From assembly GCA_031552405.1 (NCBI GenBank), contig JAVBMN010000013.1, forward strand, positions 55,880-119,879: a stretch of 64,000 bases of DNA. Direction: 5' to 3'. A program made the position numbers and the translations under genes. The notes under the pieces were generated by a model that did not search any database, was not told where the DNA came from, and saw nothing but the letters and a program-made list of their open reading frames with translations. Numbering within the stretch: position 1 is the stretch's first letter; the number at the start of each line of letters is the position of its first letter. Source of the DNA: UBA1794 sp031552405. GTDB lineage: Bacteria > Bacteroidota > Bacteroidia > Bacteroidales > Bacteroidaceae. Shown here piece after piece: positions 1 to 8,599 of the stretch.

Positions 1-194
1 ACCTGCCTATCACTCTAATTTTATTTATTTTAATAAAATTGCTGCTAATTTTCAAGGCTCTTACACTATTTTTTCTTAATCCCTATACTAAAATCTATTT
101 TATTGCGTACCTTTGTGCCCTCGAACTGATTCTTTTAGTTTTAATTATAAAAGGATTGTTTGAAGCTAATGACTTTTTGCAATTAAATTATTAA
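1..194 (+). CDS. C-terminal end of a membrane protein (DUF4271-like), truncated by window edge
   Basis: The frame that starts at base 3 is open from the window edge to the TAA at 192-194. It encodes about 63 residues that are almost all hydrophobic, with two probable membrane spans (rich in L, I and F) and the end FLQLNY. This looks like the last helices of an integral membrane protein. A DUF4271 membrane protein often lies directly upstream of hemD in Bacteroidales, and the stop is only 4 nt before the hemD start, so the two are probably co-transcribed. The family call rests on neighbourhood and hydrophobicity only, because the body of the protein is outside the window. A TACCTTTG -7-like box at 108-115 could give hemD its own promoter. 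Confidence 0.6.
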   Translation, partial: LPITLILFILIKLLLIFKALTLFFLNPYTKIYFIAYLCALELILLVLIIKGLFEANDFLQLNY

Positions 195-198
195 GATT

Positions 199-951
199 GT
201 GAGCATAAAGAAAGTTTTAATTTCTCAGCCGAAGCCTTCTTCTGAGAAATCTCCGTATTATGACATTGCAAGCAAATACGGTATTGATATTGATTTTAGA
301 CCTTTTATTAAGGTAGAAGCTCTTTCTTCAAAAGAATTCAGACTACAAAAAGTTTCTATCTTAGACCACACAGCGGTTGTTTTTACTTCACGACATGCCA
401 TTGATAATTTCTTCAATCTATGTGAAGAAATACGGGTAACAATCCCAGAAACCATGAAGTATTTCTGTATCTCTGAAACAGTTGCCTTATACATTCAGAA
501 ATACGTGCAATATCGCAAACGGAAGATCTTTTTTGGTGCCAGCGGAAAATTTGAAGACCTCAAAACCATTATCTTGAAACATGCCAAGGAGAAATACTTT
601 ACTCCTATGAGCGATGCGCACACTGATGAAGTAAGTGATTTTATGGAAAATCATAAGATCATCCATTCTGAAGCTGTAATGTATCGCACAGTAAGCAATG
701 ACTTCAAAGAAGACGAGCCTTTTGACTATGACATGCTTGTATTCTTTACCCCCTCAGGAATCGCTTCTTTGCTGAAAAACTTCCCTCATTTTGAGCAAAA
801 AGACATCAAAATAGGCTGTTTTGGCCCATTAACAGCTAAGGCTGTGCAAGAAGCCGGACTACGTTTGGATATGGAAGCACCTACTCCCGAAGCACCCTCT
901 ATTACTGCTGCATTGGAGCAATTTATTAAAAAGACCAATAAAACGAAATAG
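199..951 (+). CDS. hemD: Uroporphyrinogen-III synthase
   Basis: Cytoplasmic enzyme that closes hydroxymethylbilane into uroporphyrinogen III, the branch point to haem, sirohaem and cobalamin. The protein is 250 residues, the usual HemD length. It starts with the typical first strand (KKVLISQPKP), has the VFTSRHAIDNFF segment of domain 1 and the LVFFTPSGIASLL plus IGCFGPLTAKAV segments of domain 2. The start is GTG at 199, four bases after the upstream stop. It is followed by a strong hairpin and then rnpA and yidD, a neighbourhood I recognise from Bacteroidales. HemD is poorly conserved in general, so the assignment uses motif pattern, length and context together. Confidence 0.9.
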   Translation: MSIKKVLISQPKPSSEKSPYYDIASKYGIDIDFRPFIKVEALSSKEFRLQKVSILDHTAVVFTSRHAIDNFFNLCEEIRVTIPETMKYFCISETVALYIQKYVQYRKRKIFFGASGKFEDLKTIILKHAKEKYFTPMSDAHTDEVSDFMENHKIIHSEAVMYRTVSNDFKEDEPFDYDMLVFFTPSGIASLLKNFPHFEQKDIKIGCFGPLTAKAVQEAGLRLDMEAPTPEAPSITAALEQFIKKTNKTK

Positions 952-972
952 TATATCCGTTTTATAACTCAT

Positions 973-1021
973 AAAAATCCCCTTTGCCAGTACCATCCGT
1001 AAAATGGCAAGGGGGATTTTA
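973..1021 (+). terminator. Hairpin between hemD and rnpA
   Basis: An inverted repeat pairs AAAATCCCC and TTTGCCA on the left with TGGCAA and GGGGGATTTT on the right around a loop of about 14 nt. It lies just after hemD and ends in a T-rich run, so it probably terminates hemD transcription or attenuates read-through into rnpA. Confidence 0.6.
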
Positions 1022-1039
1022 CTTTGAAAAATAGATAAA

Positions 1040-1525
1040 ATGAATGCGGAGAAAATTATTCTTCAAGACAAAGAAACGCCAACTCTTTCTTCTGCAGCAC
1101 AATTAAATCTGCCGAAGAAGGAACGCATTTGCAAGAAGAAGATCATCGACATCCTGTTCAGCAAAACTTCTCCTTCCTTTTCCCAATATCCCATACGGAT
1201 TGTATATAATGTCTTATCTGAGGAAGAGGAAACATTACAATCCGAACCTGTCACTATTTTATTCAGCGTTTCCAAAAGACATTTCAAACGTGCAGTAAAG
1301 CGTAATCGCGTAAAACGACAATTACGCGAAGCCTACCGCCATAACAAAGCAACACTTATAGAAGTATGCCAACAGAAAGAAATAAAGCTTTCTGTGGCCT
1401 TTCTGTGGCTTTCTGCCGAGATATGGGATACTGAAAAGATTGCATCTAAGATGCAACAAATCATTTGCCGATTGATCAATGAACTATCGCCCAGAGAACA
1501 CACATTAAACGACACGTCTGAATAA
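1040..1525 (+). CDS. rnpA: Ribonuclease P protein component
   Basis: Protein subunit of RNase P, which helps the catalytic RNA trim the 5' leader of precursor tRNAs. The RNR signature KRNRVKRQLREAYR is present at about residues 92-105, preceded by the FSVSKRHFKRAV strand. The protein (161 residues) is longer than the enterobacterial form because of an N-terminal extension of about 30 residues, common in Bacteroidetes. yidD begins 5 nt after its stop, so the two are co-translated. The usual rpmH neighbour is not present here. Confidence 0.93.
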   Translation: MNAEKIILQDKETPTLSSAAQLNLPKKERICKKKIIDILFSKTSPSFSQYPIRIVYNVLSEEEETLQSEPVTILFSVSKRHFKRAVKRNRVKRQLREAYRHNKATLIEVCQQKEIKLSVAFLWLSAEIWDTEKIASKMQQIICRLINELSPREHTLNDTSE

Positions 1526-1530
1526 AGAAA

Positions 1531-1764
1531 ATGGGAACAGTGATACGTAAATTCTTCATATGGGTACTGCTGTTGCCAATACATTTCTACCGGTATTGTA
1601 TTTCGCCGCATACTTCACCTTCATGCCGATTTAGTCCCACCTGCTCCCAATACGCTATCGAAGCCATTCAGAAACACGGTCCTTTGCGGGGCCTGTATCT
1701 TGCCGTACGCCGTATTTTACGATGCCATCCTTGGGGAGGATCAGGATACGATCCTGTACCCTGA
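1531..1764 (+). CDS. yidD: Membrane protein insertion efficiency factor YidD
   Basis: Small (77 residues) amphipathic inner-membrane-associated protein that assists YidC-dependent membrane protein insertion. It carries the family signature: an N-terminal hydrophobic helix, YRYCISP, CRFSPTCSQYAIEAI with conserved cysteines, GLYLAVRRILRCHPW and the GGSGYDPVP end. It is the last gene of the hemD-rnpA-yidD run and converges on nadA, with 23 nt between the stops. Confidence 0.95.
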   Translation: MGTVIRKFFIWVLLLPIHFYRYCISPHTSPSCRFSPTCSQYAIEAIQKHGPLRGLYLAVRRILRCHPWGGSGYDPVP

Positions 1765-1787
1765 TTTTATACAATGCCATACTATTA

Positions 1788-2738
1788 TTAAAGGCCTAAT
1801 TGGGCTGATATTTCAAGCATGCGCTCAATAGGCTTCAACGCCTGTGCTGCAATTTTGAGATCTACTTCTATTTCCGGCGATTCATTCAAAAGGCAGTTAT
1901 ACAGCTTTTCAATTGTATTCAAGCGCATAAAGCTGCATTCATTACAGCCACAGGTACTGTCATCAGGAGGAGCAGGGATAAAAGACTGTCTTGGACATTG
2001 CTTTTGCATCTCGTGCAAAATACCACTCTCCGTAGCTACAATAAACTCTTTTATCTCTGGATGGCCAATAGCGTATTTCAGCAATGCAGCGGTAGAACCT
2101 ACCATATCCGCCAGTTTTATCACAGCGTTTTTACATTCGGGATGAGCCAACACAATAGCATTCGGATGCTGACGCTTCAACTCTACAATTTTCTCTACTG
2201 AAAATTGTTCATGTACATGACAGGCACCGTCCCACAAAAGCATGTTACGGCCAGTAATAGAATTGATATATCCGCCCAGATTACGATCAGGCCCGAAGAT
2301 GATCTTTTCTTCTTTCGGAAGGCTTTCCACTATTTGTTTTGCATTGGTAGAAGTGACTACAATATCTGTGCACGCCTTCACACCTGCAGTAGTGTTCACA
2401 TACGAAATAACCGTATATCCGGGATGCGCTTTTACGAAGTTTCCAAATTCCTCTGCCGGACAGCTATCTGCCAGACTACAACCAGCAGCCATATCGGGCA
2501 CCAGTACCTTCTTTTGAGGGCACAGAATCTTTGCAGTTTCCCCCATAAAGTGTACTCCACACATTACAATGATATCAGCCGTGGTTTTTGCAGCCCACTG
2601 AGCCAAGGCAAGACTGTCACCTACAAAATCAGCAATGTCCTGTATATCTCCTGTCTGGTAATAGTGAGCCAGGATTACGGCATTCTTTTCTTTTCGCAGC
2701 CGATTTATTTCTTTAATGAATTCTTCTTTTGTCATCAT
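1788..2738 (-). CDS. nadA: Quinolinate synthase
   Basis: Cytoplasmic 4Fe-4S enzyme that condenses iminoaspartate and dihydroxyacetone phosphate to quinolinate in de novo NAD synthesis. The protein is 316 residues, within the family range. Candidate cluster ligands are Cys60 (IIVMCGVHFMGETAKIL), Cys173 (DGACHVHE) and the CGCNECSFM motif near residue 268. The HYYQ and GDSLALA segments near the N-terminus are also characteristic. The gene stands alone: its usual partners nadB and nadC are not in this window. A TAACTTTG -7 box on the minus strand at 3018-3025 could be its promoter, giving a leader of about 270 nt. Confidence 0.95.
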   Translation of the reverse strand: MMTKEEFIKEINRLRKEKNAVILAHYYQTGDIQDIADFVGDSLALAQWAAKTTADIIVMCGVHFMGETAKILCPQKKVLVPDMAAGCSLADSCPAEEFGNFVKAHPGYTVISYVNTTAGVKACTDIVVTSTNAKQIVESLPKEEKIIFGPDRNLGGYINSITGRNMLLWDGACHVHEQFSVEKIVELKRQHPNAIVLAHPECKNAVIKLADMVGSTAALLKYAIGHPEIKEFIVATESGILHEMQKQCPRQSFIPAPPDDSTCGCNECSFMRLNTIEKLYNCLLNESPEIEVDLKIAAQALKPIERMLEISAQLGL

Positions 2739-3269
2739 ACTATATATTCTTCTTTTCTATATAAACGTTATCAACACCTTATATTTATTATATTTTTTTT
2801 CCTTCTCTTTTTACTTTCCCCTACCGAAGCAAAGAAAACAACGTGATGATAATGATAGCCTGTTGATACTGTTAATACTCAAATTTACTTTTATTTGCAC
2901 AGTAAGTTATTACTATTGGATATCTGGTTATTCATAAGTAATGAACAATCAATATAACCTCTTGTTTGTTGTAAATGAGTTAGATAACATTATTTATGAA
3001 CACCTTGTTTATAAGTGCAAAGTTAGTAAGTTTAATTCGTTTTGAATCAATATAAGTGCTAAAAAGTATGTGTGTAAAGGCGTATTATTTTTATGCTAAC
3101 TTTTTTGGAGAGTTTATATCTGGCTTGGTATATGGAAAAGATATGAGAGATGCAAGGATGAGGTTCCAAAAGTTATAAGAAGTTATGAATCGTTTTCAAC
3201 AGCTTACGAACAACTGTAAATAAAGAACTTTAGTATCTTTGCATCTCTTTCACGGATAAAAGGAATAAT
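2739..3269. other. AT-rich intergenic region with divergent promoters
   Basis: This 531-bp gap lies between the divergent nadA and RNA methyltransferase genes. It is AT-rich and holds no ORF I would defend. Two Bacteroidetes -7 boxes are visible: CAAAGTTA at 3018-3025 (TAACTTTG on the minus strand, towards nadA) and TATCTTTG at 3234-3241 (plus strand, 28 nt before the methyltransferase ATG). Neither has a perfect -33 TTTG. The nadA leader would be long, but I see no clear riboswitch fold. Confidence 0.5.
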
Positions 3270-3812
3270 ATGCGTAAATTGAATATCACCGAATTGTGCC
3301 GAATCAGCAATGAAGAGTTTAAGGAGGCTGAAAAGATACCATTAATAGTCGTACTGGATGAAGTTCGAAGCATGAATAATATAGGTTCAGTATTTCGTAC
3401 GGCAGATGCATTTCGTATAGAATCAATCTATCTTTGCGGTATTACCGCCACTCCTCCTCATCCGGATATACACAAGACCGCATTGGGTGCCGAAGAAAGT
3501 ATGAATTGGCAGTATTTTATAAATACGACAGATGCAGTACAAGCGCTGCGCGAAGCAGGTTATGTACTATATTCTGTGGAACAGGCAGAGGGCAGTATTT
3601 TTTTGCAGGATGTAGAATTGGATAAGAACCAAAAATACGCTGTAATATTCGGTAATGAAGTAAAAGGGGTAAAGCAGGAGGTGATAGATCTTTGCGATGG
3701 ATGTATAGAGATCCCGCAGTATGGCACCAAACACTCATTGAATGTATCGGTCACAGCCGGTATTGTAATGTGGGAGCTGTTTAAGAAATTAGAGTTGGTT
3801 GTTTTCCACTAA
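3270..3812 (+). CDS. SpoU/TrmH-family RNA 2'-O-methyltransferase
   Basis: S-adenosylmethionine-dependent methyltransferase of the SPOUT class, expected to methylate a ribose 2'-OH in tRNA or rRNA. All three SpoU motifs are present: motif 1 LDEVRSMNNIGSVFRTADAF (about residues 28-47), motif 2 IFGNEVKGV (about 130) and motif 3 IPQYGTKHSLNVSVTAGI (about 150-167), which forms the cofactor-binding knot. At 180 residues it is a minimal catalytic domain without an RNA-binding extension, so the target nucleotide cannot be told. Its last 24 nt overlap the 3' end of the convergent DUF4294 gene. Confidence 0.9.
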   Translation: MRKLNITELCRISNEEFKEAEKIPLIVVLDEVRSMNNIGSVFRTADAFRIESIYLCGITATPPHPDIHKTALGAEESMNWQYFINTTDAVQALREAGYVLYSVEQAEGSIFLQDVELDKNQKYAVIFGNEVKGVKQEVIDLCDGCIEIPQYGTKHSLNVSVTAGIVMWELFKKLELVVFH

Positions 3813-4388
3813 AGTGATCACCCTTTCCGTTAGTTTATCTTCTTTGTCTTTATCATATTTTTTCTTAAGGCTGGCTCCAAAACCAGCGGCAAAGACTTGG
3901 TAAAGATTCGCATTCAGACTACCTACAAAGGCTCTTATCAGCTCATAAGAAGAAGAGTTGCTTTGGCGGTCTATCATCTTTATTAATAATTTTCCCTGGG
4001 TAAATGAAAGCTGTTTCAATACGGGTTTATATTGAGCCATAAGTCCGGCTTCTACCTTTTTAATATGGGCTTTCCGTTCTTTTTGGGGCAGGGTATTTAA
4101 GTATTCATAAGTTTCGATAACCGTATTTTGGATTGTAATAGCCAAGGGATACACTTTCTTTACGTTATGTATAAGGCGCATATATTCCTGCCACTCCTTG
4201 TTATTCTTAAATTTCAGGGGAGGATAGATGAATACTTCCCTAAATTGAAACAAAGGAATAGTATCTCCTTCATATACGCACAGTTCTATATGTGTATAAA
4301 AGGATCGTTTGTAAGCATAGCTGCTGCTTTGCGCTTTGGCTGCATACATGCTGCATACAAAAATCAAACAACAGATAAATCGAATCAT
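3789..4388 (-). CDS. DUF4294 family secreted protein
   Basis: A 199-residue protein with a signal peptide (MIRFICCLIFVCSMYAAKAQ, cleavage after about residue 19). The segments GDTIPLFQFREVFIYPP, EWQEYMRLIHNVKKVYPLA and LIKMIDRQSNSSSYELIR are characteristic of DUF4294, a Bacteroidetes family of unknown function that is exported to the periplasm. No catalytic motif is evident. The gene tail overlaps the RNA methyltransferase gene by 24 nt in convergent orientation, so there is no room for a terminator between them. Confidence 0.85.
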   Translation of the reverse strand: MIRFICCLIFVCSMYAAKAQSSSYAYKRSFYTHIELCVYEGDTIPLFQFREVFIYPPLKFKNNKEWQEYMRLIHNVKKVYPLAITIQNTVIETYEYLNTLPQKERKAHIKKVEAGLMAQYKPVLKQLSFTQGKLLIKMIDRQSNSSSYELIRAFVGSLNANLYQVFAAGFGASLKKKYDKDKEDKLTERVITLVENNQL

Positions 4389-4475
4389 ATTCTCTTCCTT
4401 TTCTATATAACGAACAAAAGTAGTGCTAATCTTATGAAGTAGGTTGTTTTTTAAGTAGAAAATTATTAATTAGGC

Positions 4476-4506
4476 TTTGTGTTCCCATATTTTTAACTTA
4501 GCTTTG
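4476..4506 (+). promoter_or_regulatory. Bacteroidetes sigma-ABfr promoter
   Basis: TTTG at 4476-4479 and TAGCTTTG at 4499-4506 are separated by 19 nt, an exact match to the Bacteroidetes -33/-7 consensus. Transcription should start near 4513, about 48 nt upstream of the ATG at 4562. Confidence 0.8.
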
Positions 4507-4561
4507 CGTTGTCTTATGTGTTTTTACACGTGGGATAGTTGAACCTTATTCTTTTACGAAA

Positions 4562-5383
4562 ATGAAAAACATCATTTTCCTGAGCTGTACTATGTATATA
4601 TGTGCAGGGCTTTCTGCTATAAAGGCACAAAGCCTTGTGGCGTATCCCAATGCATGTTCGTCTGGCTTAGGACATATTACATCGGTTGTTTCGGGTTTTA
4701 CTAATCCGGCTTTTTCTTCTTTTGAGTCGTCCCGTTCACTGGAACTGAATTACATGGATCGCTTTTCTCTTCGTGAACTTTCCACTGTTTCGGCCGAACT
4801 GCATTATCCCAATTCATTTCTTGAGGGTGGGTTATACTTATCCAGGTATGGTTTTTCAGCATATAATGAAACGAAGGTGGCGGTCAATCTTTCCCATCGT
4901 CTTGCCGAGAAATGGGCGCTTGGGATACGGATTCAGTATACCAACCTGCATTATTCGGAAGAATATACAGATAAAGGTGTACTTACAGCAGATATAGGTA
5001 TGTGGGTGGAAGCTATGGAGGACCGGCTGCGCTTTGCCTTTGTTTTGTGTAACCCCTTGCAGAGTAGTATAAGGGCGGGTGAGGATGAAAAAGAAGAGTT
5101 GCTTCCAGTTCTTTTCCTTATAGGTATATCGTATTATTTGAATCAGCAATTTCTTGTGTTGGCGGAGGTAGAGAAAGAGAACGATACTTCCATGCGGTGC
5201 AGGATAGGAGCAGAGTATCATCCTTTCCCTGTTTTGTCTTTGCGGGGAGGGTTGCAAACATCCCCCTTTTCTCCTACCTTGGGTATAGGTTTTCATTGGA
5301 AATGGTTGGATGTAAACGCTGGTTTCTCCCGTCATGAAAAGCTTGGAATAGAATCAGCATGTGGCTTACGGTTTTTATTTTAG
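4562..5383 (+). CDS. Predicted outer-membrane beta-barrel protein of unknown function
   Basis: A 273-residue protein with a signal peptide (MKNIIFLSCTMYICAGLSAIKAQ). The rest has alternating polar and aromatic strands and ends in an aromatic residue (CGLRFLF), typical of outer-membrane barrels. The opening ACSSGLGHITSVVSGFTNPA vaguely resembles the N-terminus of PorV/PorQ-like proteins (NPA motif), but I do not claim homology. It has its own good promoter and abuts the following helix-hairpin-helix/barrel gene, so the two are probably one operon and may form one envelope complex. Confidence 0.65.
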   Translation: MKNIIFLSCTMYICAGLSAIKAQSLVAYPNACSSGLGHITSVVSGFTNPAFSSFESSRSLELNYMDRFSLRELSTVSAELHYPNSFLEGGLYLSRYGFSAYNETKVAVNLSHRLAEKWALGIRIQYTNLHYSEEYTDKGVLTADIGMWVEAMEDRLRFAFVLCNPLQSSIRAGEDEKEELLPVLFLIGISYYLNQQFLVLAEVEKENDTSMRCRIGAEYHPFPVLSLRGGLQTSPFSPTLGIGFHWKWLDVNAGFSRHEKLGIESACGLRFLF

Positions 5384-5389
5384 GTGGAT

Positions 5390-7519
5390 ATGGAATTACT
5401 TGTACTCAAAAGAATCCTGCACGTGATCTGTTTCTGCTTTCTTTTTGCAGAGGCTGTAGCGATGAAAAACGATACCATCCCTGCTTTGGTCAATAAAGTG
5501 GGGGTACAGTATATAGGCTTGGACTGGCTGGAACAAATGCACGAAATGGGTGTTCTTTCCGATGATGGAGAAGAAGAACTCCAGATGGAATATCTTGAAA
5601 GTGAATGGCAGGAACTGGAAGAGTGGAAAGACAATCCTCTGAACTTGAACACAGCCTCAAGAGCACAACTGGAGCGTTTCCCGTTTCTTTCCGATTTTCA
5701 GATAGAAAAGCTCCAGCAACACATCTATGTACATGGCTCCATGGAGAGTATATATGAGTTGCAGCTGGTAGAGGGTATGGACAGGGAAGCCATCCAATAC
5801 CTTCTGCCTTATGTGTGCGTCCTTTCTTCGGGTACACCTTCCCGGAAGCTTTCTTTTAAGAATGCGTGGAAGTATGGGAAACAGGAAATAGTAACCCGTT
5901 TTGATGTACCGCTCTATACCCGCGAGGGGTATCGGAAGAAAGATGAGGAAACCCTTGCTGCTAACCCCAATAAACAGTATCTGGGTCCTTCCTGGTATCA
6001 TTCGCTCCGTTATTCGTTTCATTACAGCGATCGTTTCTATGTAGGCTTTACGGCAGAGAAAGATGCGGGTGAACCTTTTTTTGCCGGGCACAACCGGAAG
6101 GGGTACGATTCGTATTCTTTCTATCTGTTGCTGCGCGAAGTGGGGCGGATAAAGGCATTGGCTGTAGGGAAGTACCGCGTCACTTTTGGACAGGGCTTGG
6201 TGGTGGGAAGCGATAACCTGTATGGAAAAGGAACCTCCATATCTGCGCTGAACAGCCGGAATTCCGGTTTTCGAAAGCATTCCTCTACGGATGAGTACAA
6301 CTATTTCCGGGGTATGGGAGGCACCTATATGCTAAGGAAACAGATCTCCCTTTCGCTGTTTTACTCCCATCGTTCTCTGGATGGAATAGCGGACGAGAAA
6401 GTGCTCACCTCCATCAATACCACCGGAAAACACACCCTTCCCCGTGAAGTAGAGCGCAAAAACGTAGCTACGCTGCAAACAGTCGGGGCAAACCTTACCT
6501 GCACCTGGCCGGGTTTGCAGCTTGGCTTGACTGCTGTTTCCTACTACCTTGATAAATACTATGATCCACAGTATCGGGAGTATAATAAATATTACTTTCG
6601 CGGAAAGAAGGGTTATAATATAGGGGTCAGCTACAAATATCGCTTCCAAAACGCATTATGCAACGGAGAGCTGGCCGTGGACCGCAATGGAAATACCGCC
6701 ATGCTGCATGCCTTGCACTATTTTCCTTCTACAGAATGGCGGTTTATCCTGTTGTACCGGTATTACGATATGAAGTATCAGGCCTTCCATTCGCGCAGCA
6801 TATCCGAGGGCGGGAGGGTACAGAATGAGAACGGCATCTATCTGGGCGTAGAAACGCACCCCCTGAAATACTGGAAGCTTACTGCATACGCCGATTTTTT
6901 CCGCTTCCCTTATCTGCGGTACCTGGTAGATGAGCCTTCTTCTGGTTTCGACGGGTTGGCGCAGTGCACCTACACCCCTTTCTCATCGCTGGCCATTGAC
7001 GGATACTATCGCTACCGGCGTAAGGGAAAGAATTATACCGATACAGGTACGAAAAAAAAATCCGTTCTTCCCTATATCGTGCAGCGTGCCAAGTTACAAG
7101 GAAGCTACTCCCTGCACCCCAACTGTGTATTGCGAACCCTCTTTCAATATGTGTGGGAAGGAACCGAGGGCCACTCCACCGGCCGTGGTTCGCTCTTTGC
7201 ACAAAGCGTCACCTATACAATGAAACGCATCCCCCTGCAACTGAATGTACTGTACGCCTTCTTCGATACCGATGCATACGCCAGCCGGGTTTATTCCTAC
7301 GAAAGAGGATTGCTTTATTCCTTTTACACCCCTTCCTTTTACGGGAAGGGCACCCGTATGTCAGCCTCTTTGCGATATGATTTTTCGGAGCGGCTGATGT
7401 GTATACTCAAATATGGAGAGACAGACTATTCGGATCGCGATTGTATTGGCTCGGGTATGGATGAGATACGGGGTAGTCAAAAAGCTGATCTGTGCTTTCA
7501 GCTTCGGTGGAAATTTTAA
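5390..7519 (+). CDS. Helix-hairpin-helix domain protein with C-terminal outer-membrane barrel
   Basis: About 709 residues. After a signal peptide (ILHVICFCFLFAEAVA) come two ComEA-like helix-hairpin-helix units at about residues 85-145, with NLNTASRAQLERFPFLSD and a second ELQLVEGMDREAIQYLLPYV. The remaining 550 residues are rich in aromatic, alternating strands (YRYRRKGKNY, FQYVWEG) and end in LCFQLRWKF, a barrel-type C-terminus. The first gene's stop is followed at once by GTG 5384; I prefer ATG 5390, which begins the signal peptide. Helix-hairpin-helix motifs bind DNA non-specifically in ComEA. A fusion to an outer-membrane barrel suggests DNA binding or uptake at the cell surface, or simply a structural role; function is unknown. 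Confidence 0.75.
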   Translation: MELLVLKRILHVICFCFLFAEAVAMKNDTIPALVNKVGVQYIGLDWLEQMHEMGVLSDDGEEELQMEYLESEWQELEEWKDNPLNLNTASRAQLERFPFLSDFQIEKLQQHIYVHGSMESIYELQLVEGMDREAIQYLLPYVCVLSSGTPSRKLSFKNAWKYGKQEIVTRFDVPLYTREGYRKKDEETLAANPNKQYLGPSWYHSLRYSFHYSDRFYVGFTAEKDAGEPFFAGHNRKGYDSYSFYLLLREVGRIKALAVGKYRVTFGQGLVVGSDNLYGKGTSISALNSRNSGFRKHSSTDEYNYFRGMGGTYMLRKQISLSLFYSHRSLDGIADEKVLTSINTTGKHTLPREVERKNVATLQTVGANLTCTWPGLQLGLTAVSYYLDKYYDPQYREYNKYYFRGKKGYNIGVSYKYRFQNALCNGELAVDRNGNTAMLHALHYFPSTEWRFILLYRYYDMKYQAFHSRSISEGGRVQNENGIYLGVETHPLKYWKLTAYADFFRFPYLRYLVDEPSSGFDGLAQCTYTPFSSLAIDGYYRYRRKGKNYTDTGTKKKSVLPYIVQRAKLQGSYSLHPNCVLRTLFQYVWEGTEGHSTGRGSLFAQSVTYTMKRIPLQLNVLYAFFDTDAYASRVYSYERGLLYSFYTPSFYGKGTRMSASLRYDFSERLMCILKYGETDYSDRDCIGSGMDEIRGSQKADLCFQLRWKF

Positions 7520-7614
7520 TGAAATTATTTAAAAATATGGGTACGAGTTCCGAGAAAATAGTACAGGTTGGAAGTGTTTCCAGCCTCATAAATAGAAACG
7601 CTTGGTATCCGTGT

Positions 7615-7650
7615 TTTATCACTCCTAAATCACGCTTAAAGGGTGATAAA
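7615..7650 (+). terminator. Possible terminator after the helix-hairpin-helix gene
   Basis: TTTATCAC at 7615-7622 pairs with GTGATAAA at 7643-7650 around a 20-nt loop, about 100 nt after the stop at 7519. The long loop and lack of a clear T-run make this a weak terminator call. Confidence 0.35.
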
Positions 7651-7780
7651 GCAAGAAAATAATTAAATGTGAATGAGTTTTTAACATCTTGTGAGCATCA
7701 CGATTTGGGAATTGTTGTTTAAATTGTTAATTATCTGTTAGATATGATTATTCTTGATTTTTCATTTGTGAACATGAAAC

Positions 7781-7813
7781 TTTGGAAGTGTCATATTCTT
7801 ATATATATATTTG
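7781..7813 (+). promoter_or_regulatory. Promoter of the frameshifted winged-helix regulator
   Basis: TTTG at 7781-7784, 21 nt, then TATATTTG at 7806-7813 match the Bacteroidetes consensus. A start near 7820 lies downstream of the ATGs at 7744 and 7774, so the regulator most likely begins at ATG 7879. Confidence 0.75.
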
Positions 7814-7878
7814 CAGTGCTTGTTAATCAAAATTTAATACTAAAAAATTTATCTGTAATAGAGTTTGAAAAAGTGATT

Positions 7879-8483
7879 ATGAAGATTCGGAAAAGTATTC
7901 GTTATTCCTCCTGTTTGCAGCACCTTGAGAGGGGCTGCGTTTATGTACTATTTATGATGGTAGGTATAATAAGGAAATATAGGAAAAATCGCCCTTTGGG
8001 GGAGGTTGAGTGCCCTTCTCTTGATACAGCGGAAACGAAAGTTGACTCAGAAGAGATGTCTGTGAATGAAGTAAATACTCGGAAGGGTATATTGCAGTTT
8101 GGAGATTTATTGTTTAATCCTTTGTTTCGCGAGCTTATTGTAGCGGGTAAAACTACTACTCTATGTCTTCAAGAGGCTGAATTACTTCAATTATTCATTA
8201 GTACTCCTGGTCACTTTCTGAGTAGTAAAGAAATAATTGCTTGTTTTTGGGAAAAAACGGGAACGGCAAATAATGCGAATAACCTACTCTCACGGCTTCG
8301 GAAAGGCTTGCGTGAGTCTGGCTCCTTATCTGGATTAAGGGGATTCCAAAAAGCGGATATGAGTTGAGATATGAAGTTAACTTGTCTGTCCCATTGTTGT
8401 CAATACAAAGTTCCTCGGAAAATATGCTATGCAATGAAAATAGCGCAGATATAGGAGCAGAAGAAGTATTAAAGAAATATTAA
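7879..8483 (+). pseudogene. Winged-helix (OmpR/PhoB C-terminal type) regulator, frameshifted
   Basis: From ATG 7879 the frame encodes a short N-terminal region with one possible membrane segment (GCVYVLFMMVGII) and then a winged-helix domain: LQFGDLLFNPLFRELIV, TTLCLQEAELLQLFISTPGHFLSSKEII and a recognition-helix region NNANNLLSRLRKGLRE. The frame then runs into an unrelated tail and stops at 8367. The expected C-terminal wing is in another frame: from 8334 the codons read IKGIPKSGYELRYEV and continue to TAA 8481-8483. The total of 605 nt is one base short of a whole frame, so a single-base deletion near 8331-8334 explains it. With the base restored the protein would be about 201 residues. 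It lies just upstream of an MG2-like surface protein gene and may once have controlled it. Confidence 0.75.
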
Positions 8484-8538
8484 ATAAGTATTAATTATCA
8501 GCATGGTGTAGTTTTAAGAAAAAGTTAAGAGCTTTGCT

Positions 8539-8569
8539 TTTGTGTAAATAAAAGCTCTTAATACATTTG
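8539..8569 (+). promoter_or_regulatory. Promoter of the first MG2-like surface protein gene
   Basis: TTTG at 8539-8542, 19 nt, TACATTTG at 8562-8569: a perfect Bacteroidetes promoter. It overlaps the first codons of the longest reading frame, so the real start must be downstream. ATG 8600 begins the signal peptide and leaves a leader of about 24 nt. Confidence 0.8.
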
Positions 8570-8599
8570 CGCACAATGCTATATTGCCTTGTAGTAGGT

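Noticed and set aside
2205..2846. 213-residue open frame antisense to nadA
   Set aside because: nadA is fully supported by cluster motifs; the antisense frame has no recognisable domain.
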